From the NCBI GenBank assembly GCA_947247005.1, contig OX365954.1, positions 946,001 to 1,010,000 of the forward strand: 64,000 nucleotides of DNA, given 5' to 3'. The notes beneath the pieces are model-generated. The model saw nothing but the letters and a program-made list of their open reading frames with translations, had not been told where the DNA came from and did no database searches. Position numbers and translations under genes: made by a program. Shown here one piece after another: positions 60,201-62,976 of this stretch. The DNA is from Spisula solida (Eukaryota; Mollusca; Bivalvia; Venerida; Mactridae). How positions within the stretch are numbered: the first letter of the stretch is position 1; each line of letters opens with the position of its first letter.

Positions 60201-61590
60201 CTTTCAGGATAGATAAATTTGGAATTCCGAATTAATCAGGAATATTGACATCCTATTCATTTTCAGGTATACACCATTTACTTCATAGATATGTCAAACC
60301 ATGCACTTATACCTGGCACACCATCAATTATTGTCCATAATTATGAGTATGGAAGGGAGACAATTCAAGTATTACAAATGGACTTATGAAGACACTTTAT
60401 AAAGGGTGATAATTCTTGATATCTGTGCTTAATAGCTGCATGCGAAATGTTAACACGATTGCATGTGTTTCTCATATCTATAAATCAGAATAGTGTAGTG
60501 TTTATGGAGTAAAGGGTTAAAGAGATAATGATGCTGATATACTCATCACTGACTGTGACGGGTTTCCTGAGAACTGCATTACGTTCATTTCTTAAAATAA
60601 ACGAATAAAACACTTACTATTCCCCTTTTGAAGAAAATGTATTATATAATGCAAATTCTTACGTTGAGGAATAAATCTGCTGATTCAGGAAAAATTGTAG
60701 CTAACTCTTCGTTAATGGAAGGTAAGTTTGCACCATTTTCAGCCACCTGAAATGAATTAGCAAGTTTAAGTTGGACTCACCAGGGGTCAACAAAAATTAT
60801 AAATAATAAATTAAAATCAGATTGTGAATTTAGGTTTTGAAAATGTACTTTCTCCAATCAGCGTAAGTAATTGATTTTCCTTAAATAAACTATACATATA
60901 CTGCATTTATAAGTTACTTGCCTGAAACAAAATTATATTTGTCTGAGACAATTAAGTAGACAATTAATTATAAAAAATGTAAGCGCTAAATATGGAGACT
61001 GTAAATTAATTACTGTGTACCAGAGTGAGCAGCACGGTTCATACTGGTTTCAAACATAGAAACACTAATTAATTCATCATATAAAACTTTAAACTTTCAA
61101 CAACCAACGTAAAACATGAAACAAACAAAATGGTATTTCCCAATTGCTGATTAGGCCAATTAATTAACCAGGCAGTATGAGAAACATTAATAACTATCAG
61201 GAGCTCATTTCCTTACTCAGGTGCTACCAAATGCTTTTTGGAAGCGCTCAACTATGTTTATGCAACGACATGCTACCTGAGCGAGCACTCGCCAATAGCA
61301 TACCGTTTCTCAGCACTTTGCTAGGCGAGGTGGAGGCGCTTTGCGGCGTAACAGTCTGCTACCAGCGAACTCTCACAGGTAGCGTATTGAATTTTTGGTA
61401 CGTCCGCTATACATAGCGCTTTTTTGAAGCAAGTTGTTTCCTTAACAGCATAGCGCTATCAAGCACTCGGTAGCACTTTGGTTAGGCAACAGGCTCCAGC
61501 TGTTACCTTCTCTGGCTTATGTTGGTGATCTTCAGTTGTTTCAACTTTCACAACATCCACCACTTGAGATTCTGTATCCACTTCAGACAT
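20876..61590 (-). CDS. Multi-AT-hook chromatin protein, 22-exon gene
   Basis: ATG at 61590, stop TGA at 20876-20878, with 22 reconstructed coding exons giving about 640-660 residues. Order: acidic N-terminus (two 28-codon exons); eight single AT-hook exons; five small non-hook exons with two hook exons among them; one or two further hook exons; a 13-codon hook exon; a 130-codon exon of eleven AT-hook-like repeats; and an acidic 115-codon C-terminus. AT-hooks (Gly-Arg-Pro flanked by Arg/Lys) bind the minor groove of AT-rich DNA, so a nuclear chromatin or architectural role is inferred. Drosophila D1 and the HMGA proteins are the nearest known designs, but I do not recognise an orthologue. All exon lengths are multiples of three and all introns are phase 0. 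No signal peptide, membrane segment or enzymatic domain is visible. Introns host a TRIM-like gene, a LINE and many MITEs. Exons were chosen by splice sites, frame continuity and motif. Confidence 0.8.
21224..21832. other. Intron 21 of the AT-hook gene
   Basis: There are short open frames on both strands with no recognisable content. Nothing is assigned. Confidence 0.45.
21833..22222 (-). CDS. AT-hook gene exon 21 (eleven tandem hook-like repeats)
   Basis: 130 codons between TTCATTAG and GTAAGT. After VKETKTTL come eleven 11-residue units of the form GRPPGSNTVKx, encoded by a 33-bp tandem repeat. Nine keep the GRP core. Unit 4 has GRHP and unit 5 has EGPP, so those two have probably lost DNA contact. 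Unlike the single-hook exons (GRPRK/GRPKK), these have GRPPG, a core with weaker downstream basic contacts. Confidence 0.9.
22478..22657. mobile_element. MITE family 8, copy A
   Basis: It runs from GTACAACCCCTCC to AGAGGTTGTACTGTA, with GAGCAACAACCTCT inside. The related copy is at 52674-52855. The TACAGTA-N-CCTCT termini resemble a TA-inserting element family common in invertebrates. Confidence 0.6.
22879..22917 (-). CDS. AT-hook gene exon 20 (hook in a 13-codon microexon)
   Basis: 13 codons, QLGRPRKYPVVSK, between TTGTAG and GTAAGT. At 39 nt it is the smallest exon and carries a complete GRPRK core. Confidence 0.8.
23010..23250 (-). mobile_element. MITE family 4, copy B
   Basis: It has the same ends as 13290-13483 (GCCTAGGTCCCACTGAG and GGGGCCTAGG) in opposite orientation. 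Shared interior motifs are GATTCATCACAATTCCTTCC and CACAAACTGT. It lies in the intron between exons 20 and 19 of the AT-hook gene. Confidence 0.75.
23491..23553 (-). CDS. AT-hook gene exon 19 (candidate, degenerate hook)
   Basis: 21 codons, FKGRGHTKRLKMMNSGHGYK and N, with donor GTAAGC and phase 0 at both ends. The GRGHTKR run looks like an AT-hook in which GRP has become GRGH. The acceptor (CTCAAG) is weak, so this may be a decayed exon. Confidence 0.35.
23810..24060. repeat. Dispersed repeat family 7, copy B
   Basis: It shares TTGATATATTCC, GCAAGCCATTGTAATATATT and CATGCAT words with 16430-16800 and 53090-53200. Its borders are not defined. Confidence 0.4.
24204..26942. mobile_element. Possible decayed hAT-like element of 2.7 kb
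   Basis: The left end CAGGGGCCTAACT and the right end AGTTACGCCCCTG are inverted with one mismatch, and flanks TGTTT and TGTTC agree in four of five bases. The interior has no recognisable transposase. It holds a secondary insertion of dispersed repeat family 9 (about 24290-24570, ending in GGACGGACGAACGG) and many TTCGCTCGC-type words between 24770 and 26600. Confidence 0.4.
26943..28430. other. Intron sequence with degenerate GGAACA repeats
   Basis: Between about 27140 and 27670 the phrase TTTCCAAA-N-GGAACA recurs roughly a dozen times at irregular spacing, a diffuse decayed repeat. A minus-strand AATAAA (plus 28195-28200) lies about 365 nt past the stop of the TRIM-like gene and is its best polyadenylation candidate. 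No other gene is seen. Confidence 0.45.
28436..28655. repeat. Tandem duplication of about 115 bp at the 3' end of the TRIM-like gene
   Basis: The block around 28548-28655 (last codons of the TRIM-like gene and the first flank) is repeated at about 28436-28547. Shared phrases include CACACTACAGTAACTGGAAC and GGGACCAAAGTTACAAATAT. The downstream copy is outside the reading frame and diverged. Confidence 0.8.
28562..30472 (-). CDS. B-box/coiled-coil/NHL-like protein (TRIM-type, no RING)
   Basis: Single exon, 636 residues, ATG at 30472 in an AAAATGG context. Residues 21-58 hold a first B-box-like zinc site (Cys21, Cys24, Cys37, Cys40, Cys45, Cys48, then His52/53 and His58). Residues 84-126 hold a second (Cys84, Cys104, Cys107, Cys115, His121, His124, His126). 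Residues of about 135-265 are a charged, heptad-rich coiled coil, and residues of about 380-636 look like NHL-type beta-propeller strands (repeated VxxxG-x-LAV/ILV patterns). A RING finger is absent, so ubiquitin ligase activity is not supported. Bivalves carry very many such intronless TRIM-like genes, often linked to innate immunity or RNA binding. It lies in the intron between exons 18 and 19/20 of the AT-hook gene, on the same strand. It is intact, so probably functional. Confidence 0.85.
   Translation of the reverse strand: MAVPGRRKKGEMTDTCEPVACLYCEQLGIKSQASEYCTDCFKDLCTVCSQCHHAPFYHDTDDLVGLVNSGSVLNRKKYFAFKPCTYDDNNYSEKHATNKMEYECSSCMAMDHKTCSTYRKHTSHRHKYTRDVTKLHRNVNTLNEDSKLFNKQLLEDIKCVNETYSVVLKQILAYREKMIEQLDQLFTNTVKEAQKIKKQNCKDLNDLIDDNEALREEMEKIRVHLGEISSKEAVFNHVKKSEKWLNFVELKLKQLQEGRESLTLGCRFMESSDIEYLLSEHKTLGRLDTTGRSYLHESVLTGSRSATGACASRSSTQEINEDTEILFDEHFDDGLSSFEDKIQSSEKSEYIDNQGSNDFEFSDKNISYTGSINLKTADDSYVCGINDCLILESGRLVVTDGLNNCVKLVDLDMSTVQSVCNLIDSPDCVTSLTEYEVAVTLPIAHSIQFLDVGNIVTVSHTVKVQGECRGIAYKDGKLAVTFKKPNRVMIMTPGGTVIQTVLSPDVNAHLNITPSAIIFGTEMDTLIMSDIFHHVVVKVNFRGKVLASYDSDTLRLPLGLTMTEEGNILVCCSKSACVHSINNDLNTGKVILQNESSVVKPACVAFCGITNNLYICNFGPRCSDTVNNSIQVFQLL
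31010..31215 (-). repeat. 3' LTR of the Gypsy element
   Basis: 206 bp, starting TGTCATGTC and ending ACTACA on the plus strand. It differs from the partner LTR at a few sites, for example CATCGAAGG versus CATCCAAGG. Confidence 0.9.
31640..32080 (-). pseudogene. C-terminal fragment of Gypsy integrase/Pol
   Basis: The open frame of about 146 codons begins without an ATG right after the primer-binding region and ends TGA at 31640. It contains GDTVLVKQNKSNKLDT and a RNITHVKKY motif, typical of the small chromo/SH3-like region at the C-terminus of Ty3/Gypsy integrases, followed by an acidic tail and RPVRIRKMPEKFKDYV. The catalytic core is absent because of the internal deletion. Confidence 0.7.
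32103..32308 (-). repeat. 5' LTR of the Gypsy element
   Basis: 206 bp and almost identical to 31010-31215. It is followed on the element strand by TTTTGGCAACGAGG, the likely tRNA primer-binding region. I did not identify the tRNA. Confidence 0.9.
32570..33719. other. Intron sequence, no gene recognised
   Basis: AT-rich intron between the MITE and exon 18 of the AT-hook gene. No element is identified. Confidence 0.45.
33720..33767 (-). CDS. AT-hook gene exon 18 (hook 11)
   Basis: 16 codons, SVLKRRKGRPKKNTKP, between TTACAG and GTAAGT. It is a good AT-hook. The next intron, about 10 kb long, contains the TRIM-like gene and the nested retrotransposon. Confidence 0.85.
33768..34755. other. Intron sequence, no gene recognised
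   Basis: Open frames of 60-93 codons (for example plus 33793-34074) have no domain and no splice context. Confidence 0.4.
34756..34990. repeat. Partial copies of the 145-bp tandem family
   Basis: About one and a half diverged units of the family at 37390-39000 (AAGGTTTTTCTATGATTTGA, CCTTGTGAC, ATGATCATTGTGACC). Confidence 0.65.
34991..35710. other. Intron sequence, no gene recognised
   Basis: I see no exon, RNA gene or defined repeat. Confidence 0.4.
35711..36284. mobile_element. MITE family 1, copy B
   Basis: It has well-preserved inverted ends: TACATATGAGCCACTCTCCA continuing GGAAAACCGGGCTTAGTGAC, and at the right GTCACTAAGCCCGGTTTTCC continuing to GGCTCATATGTA. The interior contains GAATGACGTTTGCGACGT, matching copy A (2596-3213) in reverse. 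It is non-coding, with TA at both ends. Confidence 0.85.
36285..37389. other. Intron sequence, no gene recognised
   Basis: AT-rich sequence. A phrase around 36300-36420 (AAACAGTTGTAAATACATAT and ACAACTGTTTTGCAC) forms a short inverted pair. No gene is seen. Confidence 0.4.
37390..39000. repeat. 145-bp tandem array, about 11 copies, with AGGTCA direct repeats
   Basis: Each unit carries TTTGACCTTGTGACCTAG, then GACCCCGGATGA, ACTTGACCTAGATTTTGTTG, ATGATCATTGTGACCAAGTT and a CTCTAGTGACTACACAAGG end. The spacing of the phrase TCTATGATTTGACC is 144-146 bp. It ends in a GACGGACG microsatellite (about 39005-39035) and a short hairpin (AGCTCACTCTGTCACTTTGT and GACAGGTGAGCT). TGACCTTGTGACCT is a nuclear-receptor-type direct repeat with 2-bp spacing in nearly every unit. 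Confidence 0.9.
39190..39610. repeat. Dispersed repeat family 5, copy B
   Basis: It shares TTGACCTTTGAACAATAG, CCTCAAAATCAATTGGGGTC and ACCTCCA words with the copies at 15075 and 48965. It is non-coding. Confidence 0.5.
39885..39962 (-). CDS. AT-hook gene exon 17 (no hook)
   Basis: 26 codons, KRSLFVSLERLDTQTINLVQ and STITNW, between TTTCAG and GTAAGC. It is a heptad-like hydrophobic segment with no AT-hook and may be a short interaction helix. Confidence 0.65.
40062..40328. mobile_element. hAT-like MITE family 10, copy A
   Basis: It begins CAGGGGTTCTAC and ends GTAAAACCCCTA, flanked by AGAAAT on both sides (40056-40061 and 40329-40334). Related copies are at 48409-48687 and a fragment at 59085-59205 (shared TCCGGAATTGTAA and CAATTCTTTG words). 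It is non-coding. Confidence 0.75.
40583..40925. repeat. 53-bp minisatellite, 6.5 copies, with CCACATGTGG palindrome
   Basis: The unit is TTGCTGACTTCTCCACATGT then GGAGCCAGTACTAACCAGTT and CTTATACAAATAA. It shares the block CTTCTCCACATGTGGAG with the unrelated 45/48-bp satellite at 19424-20068. Confidence 0.9.
41084..41143 (-). CDS. AT-hook gene exon 16 (hook 10)
   Basis: 20 codons, VVVYKKRGRPKKYVNSLLNM, between TATTTAG and donor GTCAGT. The donor is less typical than the others but keeps phase 0. Confidence 0.75.
41144..41610. other. Intron sequence between exon 16 and the 21-bp array
   Basis: No exon or element is recognised. A plus-strand open frame that starts here runs into the array and is an artefact of the repeat. 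Confidence 0.45.
41612..42434. repeat. 21-bp minisatellite, about 39 copies
   Basis: The unit GGATCTCTACCGGCGTACAC plus A has variants at the CCGGCG site (CCAGTG, ATCGGC, AACGGC). Since 21 is a multiple of three, frames on both strands stay open for hundreds of codons with seven-residue peptides. They are not genes. The array sits in the AT-hook gene intron and stops about 20 bp from the exon 15 donor. Confidence 0.95.
42453..42545 (-). CDS. AT-hook gene exon 15 (hook 9)
   Basis: 31 codons, starting MSDDGDSESGFESGETPS and ending KRGRGRPKKNQ, between TTTTCAG and GTAAAA. It joins an acidic serine-rich part to a strong AT-hook. A 21-bp minisatellite begins about 20 bp past the donor. Because the exon opens with ATG, an internal promoter could yield a shorter protein. 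Confidence 0.8.
42650..42765 (-). repeat. tRNA-like SINE relic
   Basis: Minus-strand sequence around 42745-42690 reads like a tRNA A-box region (AACTCATTGGGTAGAGCATT followed by TGCCCTG). The B box is degenerate. It is probably an old tRNA-derived SINE. Confidence 0.4.
42785..42950 (+). repeat. tRNA-derived SINE
   Basis: CTGTCTGAGTGGTTAAGGC resembles the 5' part of tRNA-Ser/Leu with an A box, and GGTTTGAACCC some 40 bp on is a near-perfect B box. It is not a functional tRNA because a closed acceptor stem is lacking. Confidence 0.5.
43349..43417 (-). CDS. AT-hook gene exon 14 (acidic)
   Basis: 23 codons, DIDIDLIEDGNEDSDTDVEY and NKH, between ATACAG and GTAAGT. It is strongly acidic with casein-kinase-2-like Ser/Thr-acidic sites, such as DSDTD. 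Confidence 0.75.
43477..43659. mobile_element. hAT-like MITE family 11, copy A, 5-bp duplication
   Basis: It starts CAGGGGTTCCA and ends TGGAACCCCTG (perfect inverted repeat), flanked by TAATG on both sides (43472-43476 and 43660-43664). The interior shares ATAAAATGGTAAAATTTAGT with copy B at 53413-53560. Confidence 0.85.
43745..43990. repeat. Dispersed repeat family 5, copy C
   Basis: AACAAGAGATGTTGTAAAAC followed by CATGTATGCCC, TGATCTTGACCTTTGACC and AAGTTTGAGGACCCTA resemble the copies at 15075 and 48965. It carries a near-perfect direct repeat of TGACCT. Confidence 0.5.
44179..44226 (-). CDS. AT-hook gene exon 13 (no hook)
   Basis: 16 codons, YDLDINLRKKQRLSYV, between TTTTCAG and GTAAGT. 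The LRKKQR run is basic and might act in nuclear import or DNA contact, which is inferred. Confidence 0.7.
44400..45060. other. Intron with diverged repeat traces
   Basis: Around 44500-44600 there are traces of the 145-bp family (GATTTGACCC, ACCAAGTTTCA). At 44684-45052 a 122-codon minus-strand open frame shows no domain and no good splice pair, and I do not call it a gene. Confidence 0.35.
45217..45261 (-). CDS. AT-hook gene exon 12 (uncertain)
   Basis: 15 codons, SRGKRKQLLELPCTK, with a good donor GTAAAC and phase 0 at both ends. The acceptor (AGAAAG) lacks a clear pyrimidine tract, and a CTAG 8 nt upstream would break the frame. The basic SRGKRK resembles half an AT-hook. This is a real exon or a relic of one. 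Confidence 0.45.
45408..45455 (-). CDS. AT-hook gene exon 11 (no hook)
   Basis: 16 codons, DAMVGMAMKRKVEADY, between TTATTCAG and GTGAGT. It is basic but has no GRP core. Its acceptor and first four bases (CAG then GATG) are part of the repeat unit of the 42-bp minisatellite at 45455-45955, so about a dozen alternative upstream acceptors exist. Confidence 0.7.
45455..45955. repeat. 42-bp minisatellite of about 12 copies carrying a splice acceptor
   Basis: The unit is CCTGAATAATATATATACAC then AAGGGGTGACCAAAAAGTTC and AT. On the minus strand every unit contains a pyrimidine-poor but usable TATATTATTCAG followed by GATG, identical to the acceptor and first bases of exon 11. One minus-strand frame of the first units runs open into exon 11. 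Confidence 0.9.
46054..47064. mobile_element. TA-inserting non-autonomous element, family 6
   Basis: The left end CTGTAAATCACGTTTTTTCG and the right end CGCGAAAATAAAGTGATTTA then CAG are inverted. TA flanks both sides. The subterminal regions are full of TTCGCG/CGCGAA words on both sides. There is no transposase. A fragment with the same words is at 58950-59050. Confidence 0.7.
47131..47184 (-). CDS. AT-hook gene exon 10 (hook 8)
   Basis: 18 codons, KSKGASKIGRPKKDPEER, between CTTCAG and GTAAGT. The hook core is GRPKK with a weaker upstream basic flank. The end of a TA-inserting MITE (46054-47064) lies 65 bp past the donor. Confidence 0.8.
47185..47868. other. Intron 9 of the AT-hook gene
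   Basis: I see no exon or defined element. Confidence 0.4.
47869..47919 (-). CDS. AT-hook gene exon 9 (hook 7)
   Basis: 17 codons, IKRKQGRGRPRIHPLKS, between TTACAG and GTAAGT. Confidence 0.85.
47965..48360. repeat. Dispersed repeat family 5 relative with poly-C tail
   Basis: It contains GTGACCTTGACCTACAG and AAGTTTCATTGAAATTCGAC, then a CCATCCATCCAGAGG stretch and 19 C residues at 48342-48360. It is probably a diverged copy of the family at 48965-49245. Confidence 0.4.
48409..48687. mobile_element. hAT-like MITE family 10, copy B
   Basis: It begins CAGGGATTCTAC and ends GTAAGACCCCTG. AGGCTAT flanks both sides (48402-48408 and 48688-48694). The interior matches 40062-40328. It lies 60 bp from exon 8. 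Confidence 0.8.
48747..48812 (-). CDS. AT-hook gene exon 8 (hook 6)
   Basis: 22 codons, SVSGKKRGRPRLHPISTTTE and SQ, between ATTTCAG and GTATGT. It has the same RGRPRLHPI block as exon 4. Confidence 0.85.
48965..49245. repeat. Dispersed repeat family 5, copy D
   Basis: CAAGATGTTTGTTGAACATG, CCTTGACCTTTGACCTACTG, CTCAAAATCAATAGGGGTCA and a terminal CCCCTTATCAAAGATGGGGG hairpin. It is the best-preserved copy and contains a perfect TGACCT direct repeat with 1-bp spacing. Confidence 0.6.
49246..51080. other. Intron 7, mostly unassigned
   Basis: AT-rich intron. At 50740-50930 there are two TATGACTTATTG-containing segments related to 3390-3485. No exon is found. Confidence 0.4.
51085..51240 (+). 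repeat. tRNA-like SINE relic
   Basis: GGTTGTCGAGTGCTTAGTTT resembles a tRNA A box, and GGTTTGAATCT about 45 bp on resembles a B box. It is not a functional tRNA. Confidence 0.35.
51497..51599. repeat. Large AT-rich hairpin
   Basis: Arms 51497-51535 and 51563-51599 are near-perfect reverse complements (core TTTTTAATGAATTTATAAAT) around a 27-bp loop. It may be a small fold-back element or a cruciform-prone site. Confidence 0.75.
51600..52673. other. Intron 7 remainder
   Basis: I see no gene or named repeat. Confidence 0.4.
52674..52855. mobile_element. MITE family 8, copy B
   Basis: It begins TACAGTAAAATCTCTCC and ends CTACAGAGGTCGTACTGTA, with an interior TAACCTCTGTAAAGCAACAA. The other copy is at 22478-22657. 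Confidence 0.7.
52946..53017 (-). CDS. AT-hook gene exon 7 (hook 5)
   Basis: 24 codons, KISGNGRGRPRIHPIKSSTD and STEQ, between TTACAG and GTAAAC. It is closely similar to exons 4 and 8 (RGRPR-x-HPI), which suggests exon duplication. Confidence 0.85.
53090..53200. repeat. Dispersed repeat family 7, copy C
   Basis: GCTCGCAGAAATTTACATAT and TCAATGCAAGAACCTTATAA match 16615-16680 closely. It lies in the short intron between exons 6 and 7. Confidence 0.5.
53222..53287 (-). CDS. AT-hook gene exon 6 (hook 4)
   Basis: 22 codons, KIVGKARGRPRKHSVDALTS and KK, between TTACAG and GTAAAG. A hAT-like MITE (53413-53560) occupies much of the short intron between this exon and exon 5. Confidence 0.85.
53413..53560. 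mobile_element. hAT-like MITE family 11, copy B, 5-bp duplication
   Basis: CAGGGGTTCCA at the left, TGGAACCCTG at the right, TCCTA on both flanks (53408-53412 and 53561-53565). It is shorter than copy A (43477-43659) but shares its interior. Confidence 0.85.
53677..53742 (-). CDS. AT-hook gene exon 5 (hook 3)
   Basis: 22 codons, KVPGRGRGRPRKDSTLLISS and EK, between TTGTAG and GTATAA. It carries an extended basic flank before the hook core. Confidence 0.85.
54200..54720. repeat. 171-bp tandem repeat, about 2.7 copies
   Basis: The unit includes TTTATGCACATCTACATGTT then GAGGTTGTTCATCTGTGAA and TTGCGTCCACAAGAACTATT. It ends in a GGACGGACAGACGGACGG microsatellite and a TATACCCCCC/GGGGGGTATA hairpin at about 54712-54748. 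It is probably a non-autonomous repeat with internal tandem growth. Confidence 0.8.
55151..55210 (-). CDS. AT-hook gene exon 4 (hook 2)
   Basis: 20 codons, KLSGKSRGRPRLHPIDNVKQ, between TTTACAG and GTGAGT. The acceptor lies only about 45 bp downstream of the 3' tail of the intronic LINE. Confidence 0.85.
55252..58934 (-). mobile_element. LINE (CR1/L2-like non-LTR retrotransposon)
   Basis: Sense to the AT-hook gene. It contains one intact endonuclease/reverse transcriptase frame, then about 460 bp of 3' region with AATAAA (plus 55283-55288) and a TTA-triplet tail at 55254-55278. No separate ORF1 is present. A stop lies just upstream of the ATG, so it is either a 5'-truncated copy or a one-frame element. 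A target duplication was not found. The clade is judged only by general RT and tail features. Confidence 0.8.
55713..58928 (-). CDS. LINE endonuclease/reverse transcriptase, 1071 residues
   Basis: ATG at 58928 (an in-frame TAA lies about 25 nt upstream), stop at 55713. Residues of about 1-125 are low-complexity. Residues of about 130-340 form an apurinic-type endonuclease of the EEP fold, with an ISETFL motif, GDFN near 266 and SDHYP near 331. Residues of about 600-870 form the reverse transcriptase, with NYRPISILP, a FLDLTKAFD block, SGVPQGSVLGP and the catalytic FADDT near 794. The C-terminal part includes the usual LGVYVDHKLSW and YCCTIWG-type segments. There are no internal stops, so the copy may be retrotransposition-competent apart from any missing ORF1. 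Confidence 0.9.
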   Translation of the reverse strand: MTPRTTPQKNSHSQSSWTTNHKHDYVYRKFSSGLGHKLEQQSTISKTPQQNQILDNTLNDVTSVHTADTQRTTHEVENRLQPRNLLDNHLDLLQTTLICNDSDLLSAEHNSAVNNEDMTAGKYFKKQGLKFFHLNIHYLFPKFDQLKILVNEHDEIDVLCISETFLNNQFNDSEFQLNNFNLFRRDRQTNGGGLVTYVKCNLQCSQRLDLENENIEAIWLEIRSSKQKPFLFGHIYRPPSSNNSWNEELEKILEKIYSENKEIILTGDFNFNIVNSELVNTSWNNITNAFNLKQLVDTPTRVTATSSTIIDHIYTNTPCSIVDIQIPKLALSDHYPVCFTRKISSVNISSGPKHNIVSYRNTKHFIENDFLQSLETQPWSVLEIYDDPNDSLDYFMDLFTTSLDFHAPMKQKRVKHTNLPDWFNPTIVDAMKNRDSAKVINDKQNYKYWRNQLKSLIHSAKMSFYNDTINENKNNPKKLWKNLKDLSGKSSKSQTNFITDQSGNVIEGTQKTAETFNTYFTDIFKMAPNECSILTKEDKTVLHEYVTSHINQSTSFTIPHVSQEFVSKQLLALDASKSTGLDGLGAKYLKMSANIISGPLTHIFNQCISKSCFPSVFKTAKVIPIFKKGSKSDPNNYRPISILPVLSKILEKHVSDTLKEYLESHSLIHKTQSGFRTNHSCDTALTSVVDSWIDAINNNHLVGTVFLDLTKAFDLINHSLLLEKMVEYNISLSSQNWFKSYLSERSQQVSIQGKLSSSLKVTSGVPQGSVLGPILFILYINDLPLHLQNSSTDMFADDTTITAVGPSLHTVHETLQTSLNTVNDWCQRNSMIPNPQKTKAMVISPSNNIYRHSLNNDQKLLLHDQSIDFTEVEKILGVYVDHKLSWNTQVEHILKKCNSLLYLLLRIKQFLSTHMRKIFFNAYILPHLDYCCTIWGNCSDTLTDKLYKFQKRAARIILDKPYDAPSHNLFQELKWMKFHDRVIYKKAIFVYKSLNNIFPEYMSNLFKESENRSLRSHSNNTLYVPKPRLEFCRKSLAYSGPVIWNNIPLNIRQSTSLIAFKRSYLSWFYSD
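58950..59205. repeat. Fragments of families 6 and 10
   Basis: 58950-59050 has the GCGAAATTTGCGAGAG and AGTAATTTACAGTA words of family 6. 59085-59205 has the CAATTCTTTGAATTTTTC and GATTATTCCGGATT words of family 10. Both are partial. Confidence 0.5.
59266..59316 (-). CDS. AT-hook gene exon 3 (hook 1)
   Basis: 17 codons, ESLKKRRGRPRKHPVKQ, between TTTATAG and GTGATT. It is a classical AT-hook with a basic run before GRP and RKHP after it. Confidence 0.85.
59345..59965. repeat. Dispersed repeat family 9, with internal duplication
   Basis: GACTGCGTTCAATAAACGCT then TATGCCCCC, GTAGCAAGCCATATTAATGC (about 59675 and again about 59865 with small changes) and a GACGGACAGGTGAATCACTA end. The related copy at about 24290-24570 sits inside the possible hAT element. 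Confidence 0.6.
59966..60662. other. Intron 2, no further exon seen
   Basis: 60100-60240 has weak likeness to family 10. Nothing else is recognised. Confidence 0.4.
60663..60746 (-). CDS. AT-hook gene exon 2
   Basis: 28 codons, VAENGANLPSINEELATIFP and on to LFLN, between acceptor CATTTCAG and donor GTAAGA. It has no AT-hook. The amphipathic NEELATIFPESADLFL stretch might be a protein-binding helix, which is inference. Confidence 0.75.
60747..61506. other. Intron 1, with a GC-richer patch
   Basis: 61190-61500 is richer in GC than its surroundings and repeats AGCGCT and GAGCACTC/GAGCGAGCACT words. A plus-strand 79-codon frame has no domain. It may be a decayed repeat. Confidence 0.35.
61507..61590 (-). 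CDS. AT-hook gene coding exon 1 (start)
   Basis: 28 codons, MSEVDTESQVVDVVKVETTE and on to KPEK, before donor GTAACA. It is acidic and threonine-rich. An acceptor TTTAACTAAG at 61598 sits 7 nt upstream of the ATG, implying a non-coding first exon further upstream. The start is the first ATG in this exon and there is none upstream in frame. Confidence 0.8.
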
Positions 61591-62004
61591 AATCTGTCTT
61601 AGTTAAATATAAGATAAAAATTATAATGTGTGTACCGTCAAGGAGCGAATAATTTGGTTCGAAAATAATTGAGTACGAATCGTAAAATAATGGAGAATAA
61701 TAACTAGAGACAAAATAAACAATAGTAGATCTAAAAAAGAATATTTGACATCATTTCTTAATGTACATCATATGTGTTACGTATGACAATACATAACAGG
61801 AACAAAACACATGTTTATCAAGAAACGTCAGAAGCGAAACTATTCACTGCCACCAAAACATAAATTTTGATGAAAATTAAAAACATTATTCATTTACACA
61901 GCGGTCCTTTATTGGACTCGAAAGAAATATATACTATATTTAATTAGTTACCGAAGCAGGAAGAATATGTCACCGAGTTCAAACGCGCACTAGAATATCT
62001 TTAC

Positions 62005-62150
62005 CGAGCACTGCTTTCACTGATTTGTAATGGACTCGTCCACGTGCTAAAGCTAAAATGGATTGTTCCATTTACGGAAGTGAGATTTCTACGTGGGTGT
62101 GGTAATCACTCCAGTTCGTCGCTCTTAACCGGTCGGTCGCTCCACTATAC
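62005..62150 (-). promoter_or_regulatory. Probable promoter and non-coding exon 1 of the AT-hook gene
   Basis: The region is less AT-rich than its surroundings and has no TATA box. It holds a CACGTG E-box (62041-62046), an ETS-like ACGGAAGTG (62074-62082) and a possible donor (GTAAAG after CTCG, plus 62000-62005) that could pair with the acceptor at 61598. The exact start site is unknown. Confidence 0.4.
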
Positions 62151-62976
62151 ACGGTATGACATTCATTATTGTTCTTATTTCTGTATTATTTGAAGCTTCT
62201 TGTACAAAAAGCGCTCGTTGAACAAATTAAAAACTTCTTTTTTAATTGTTTATTTTGTCTTTTATTATCACTGATTTATAGGCCAACCAAAAATAATTAT
62301 TTTGCTTGCTGCTTCTCTTTGTGCAGCAAAATAAGATTTGTTGGTTACATTTTTGCCGTACAAATACATTCTCGTTCACCAGAGTATTCTTTGTCCGAAA
62401 AATAGTCTGGGAACCTGACTAACCACTGATGTATGAGGATGTACAAATAATTATGGACTAATGAAAACTGGGCTTGAAATACCTGACTAATTTGATTTCT
62501 GAGCTATTCATGTAAAAAAAAAAATTACAGGGGCATAGCAGCAGCCAAAGGTGCCACATGCGGTATTCACTTTTTCCATACACTAAAACAATAAAAATAA
62601 ATTACACTATATGTTTAAAAAAAAATTATGTGTATTATTATTGTTCATATAAGTTCATACGGAATTTACATATATGAGAAATACAGAGTACATTCATTCT
62701 GACAATCACAACTATTACAAAATTTGTTCAATCCTAACATATTAGTGCTGGATTGAAGCACGCATGTTAATTAAATGTATATGACACTCTATATTAACGT
62801 ACGTAAAAGGGATAATATGCTGCCGCTTACACATATCGATAGGCCGTTTAACAATGTTACCGCGGTAAGCGTAAAACGCACTAGTCAAATTCTACCCTGC
62901 TTTATGTAAGACCTCATAATTTTCGTATCTATTATCCGATTTTAAATATTTAAAGCTTGTAATGAAGCAGAGATAT
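62151..62976. other. Upstream flank, no gene recognised
   Basis: AT-rich sequence. A plus-strand 78-codon frame (62169-62405) is without domain. Confidence 0.4.
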
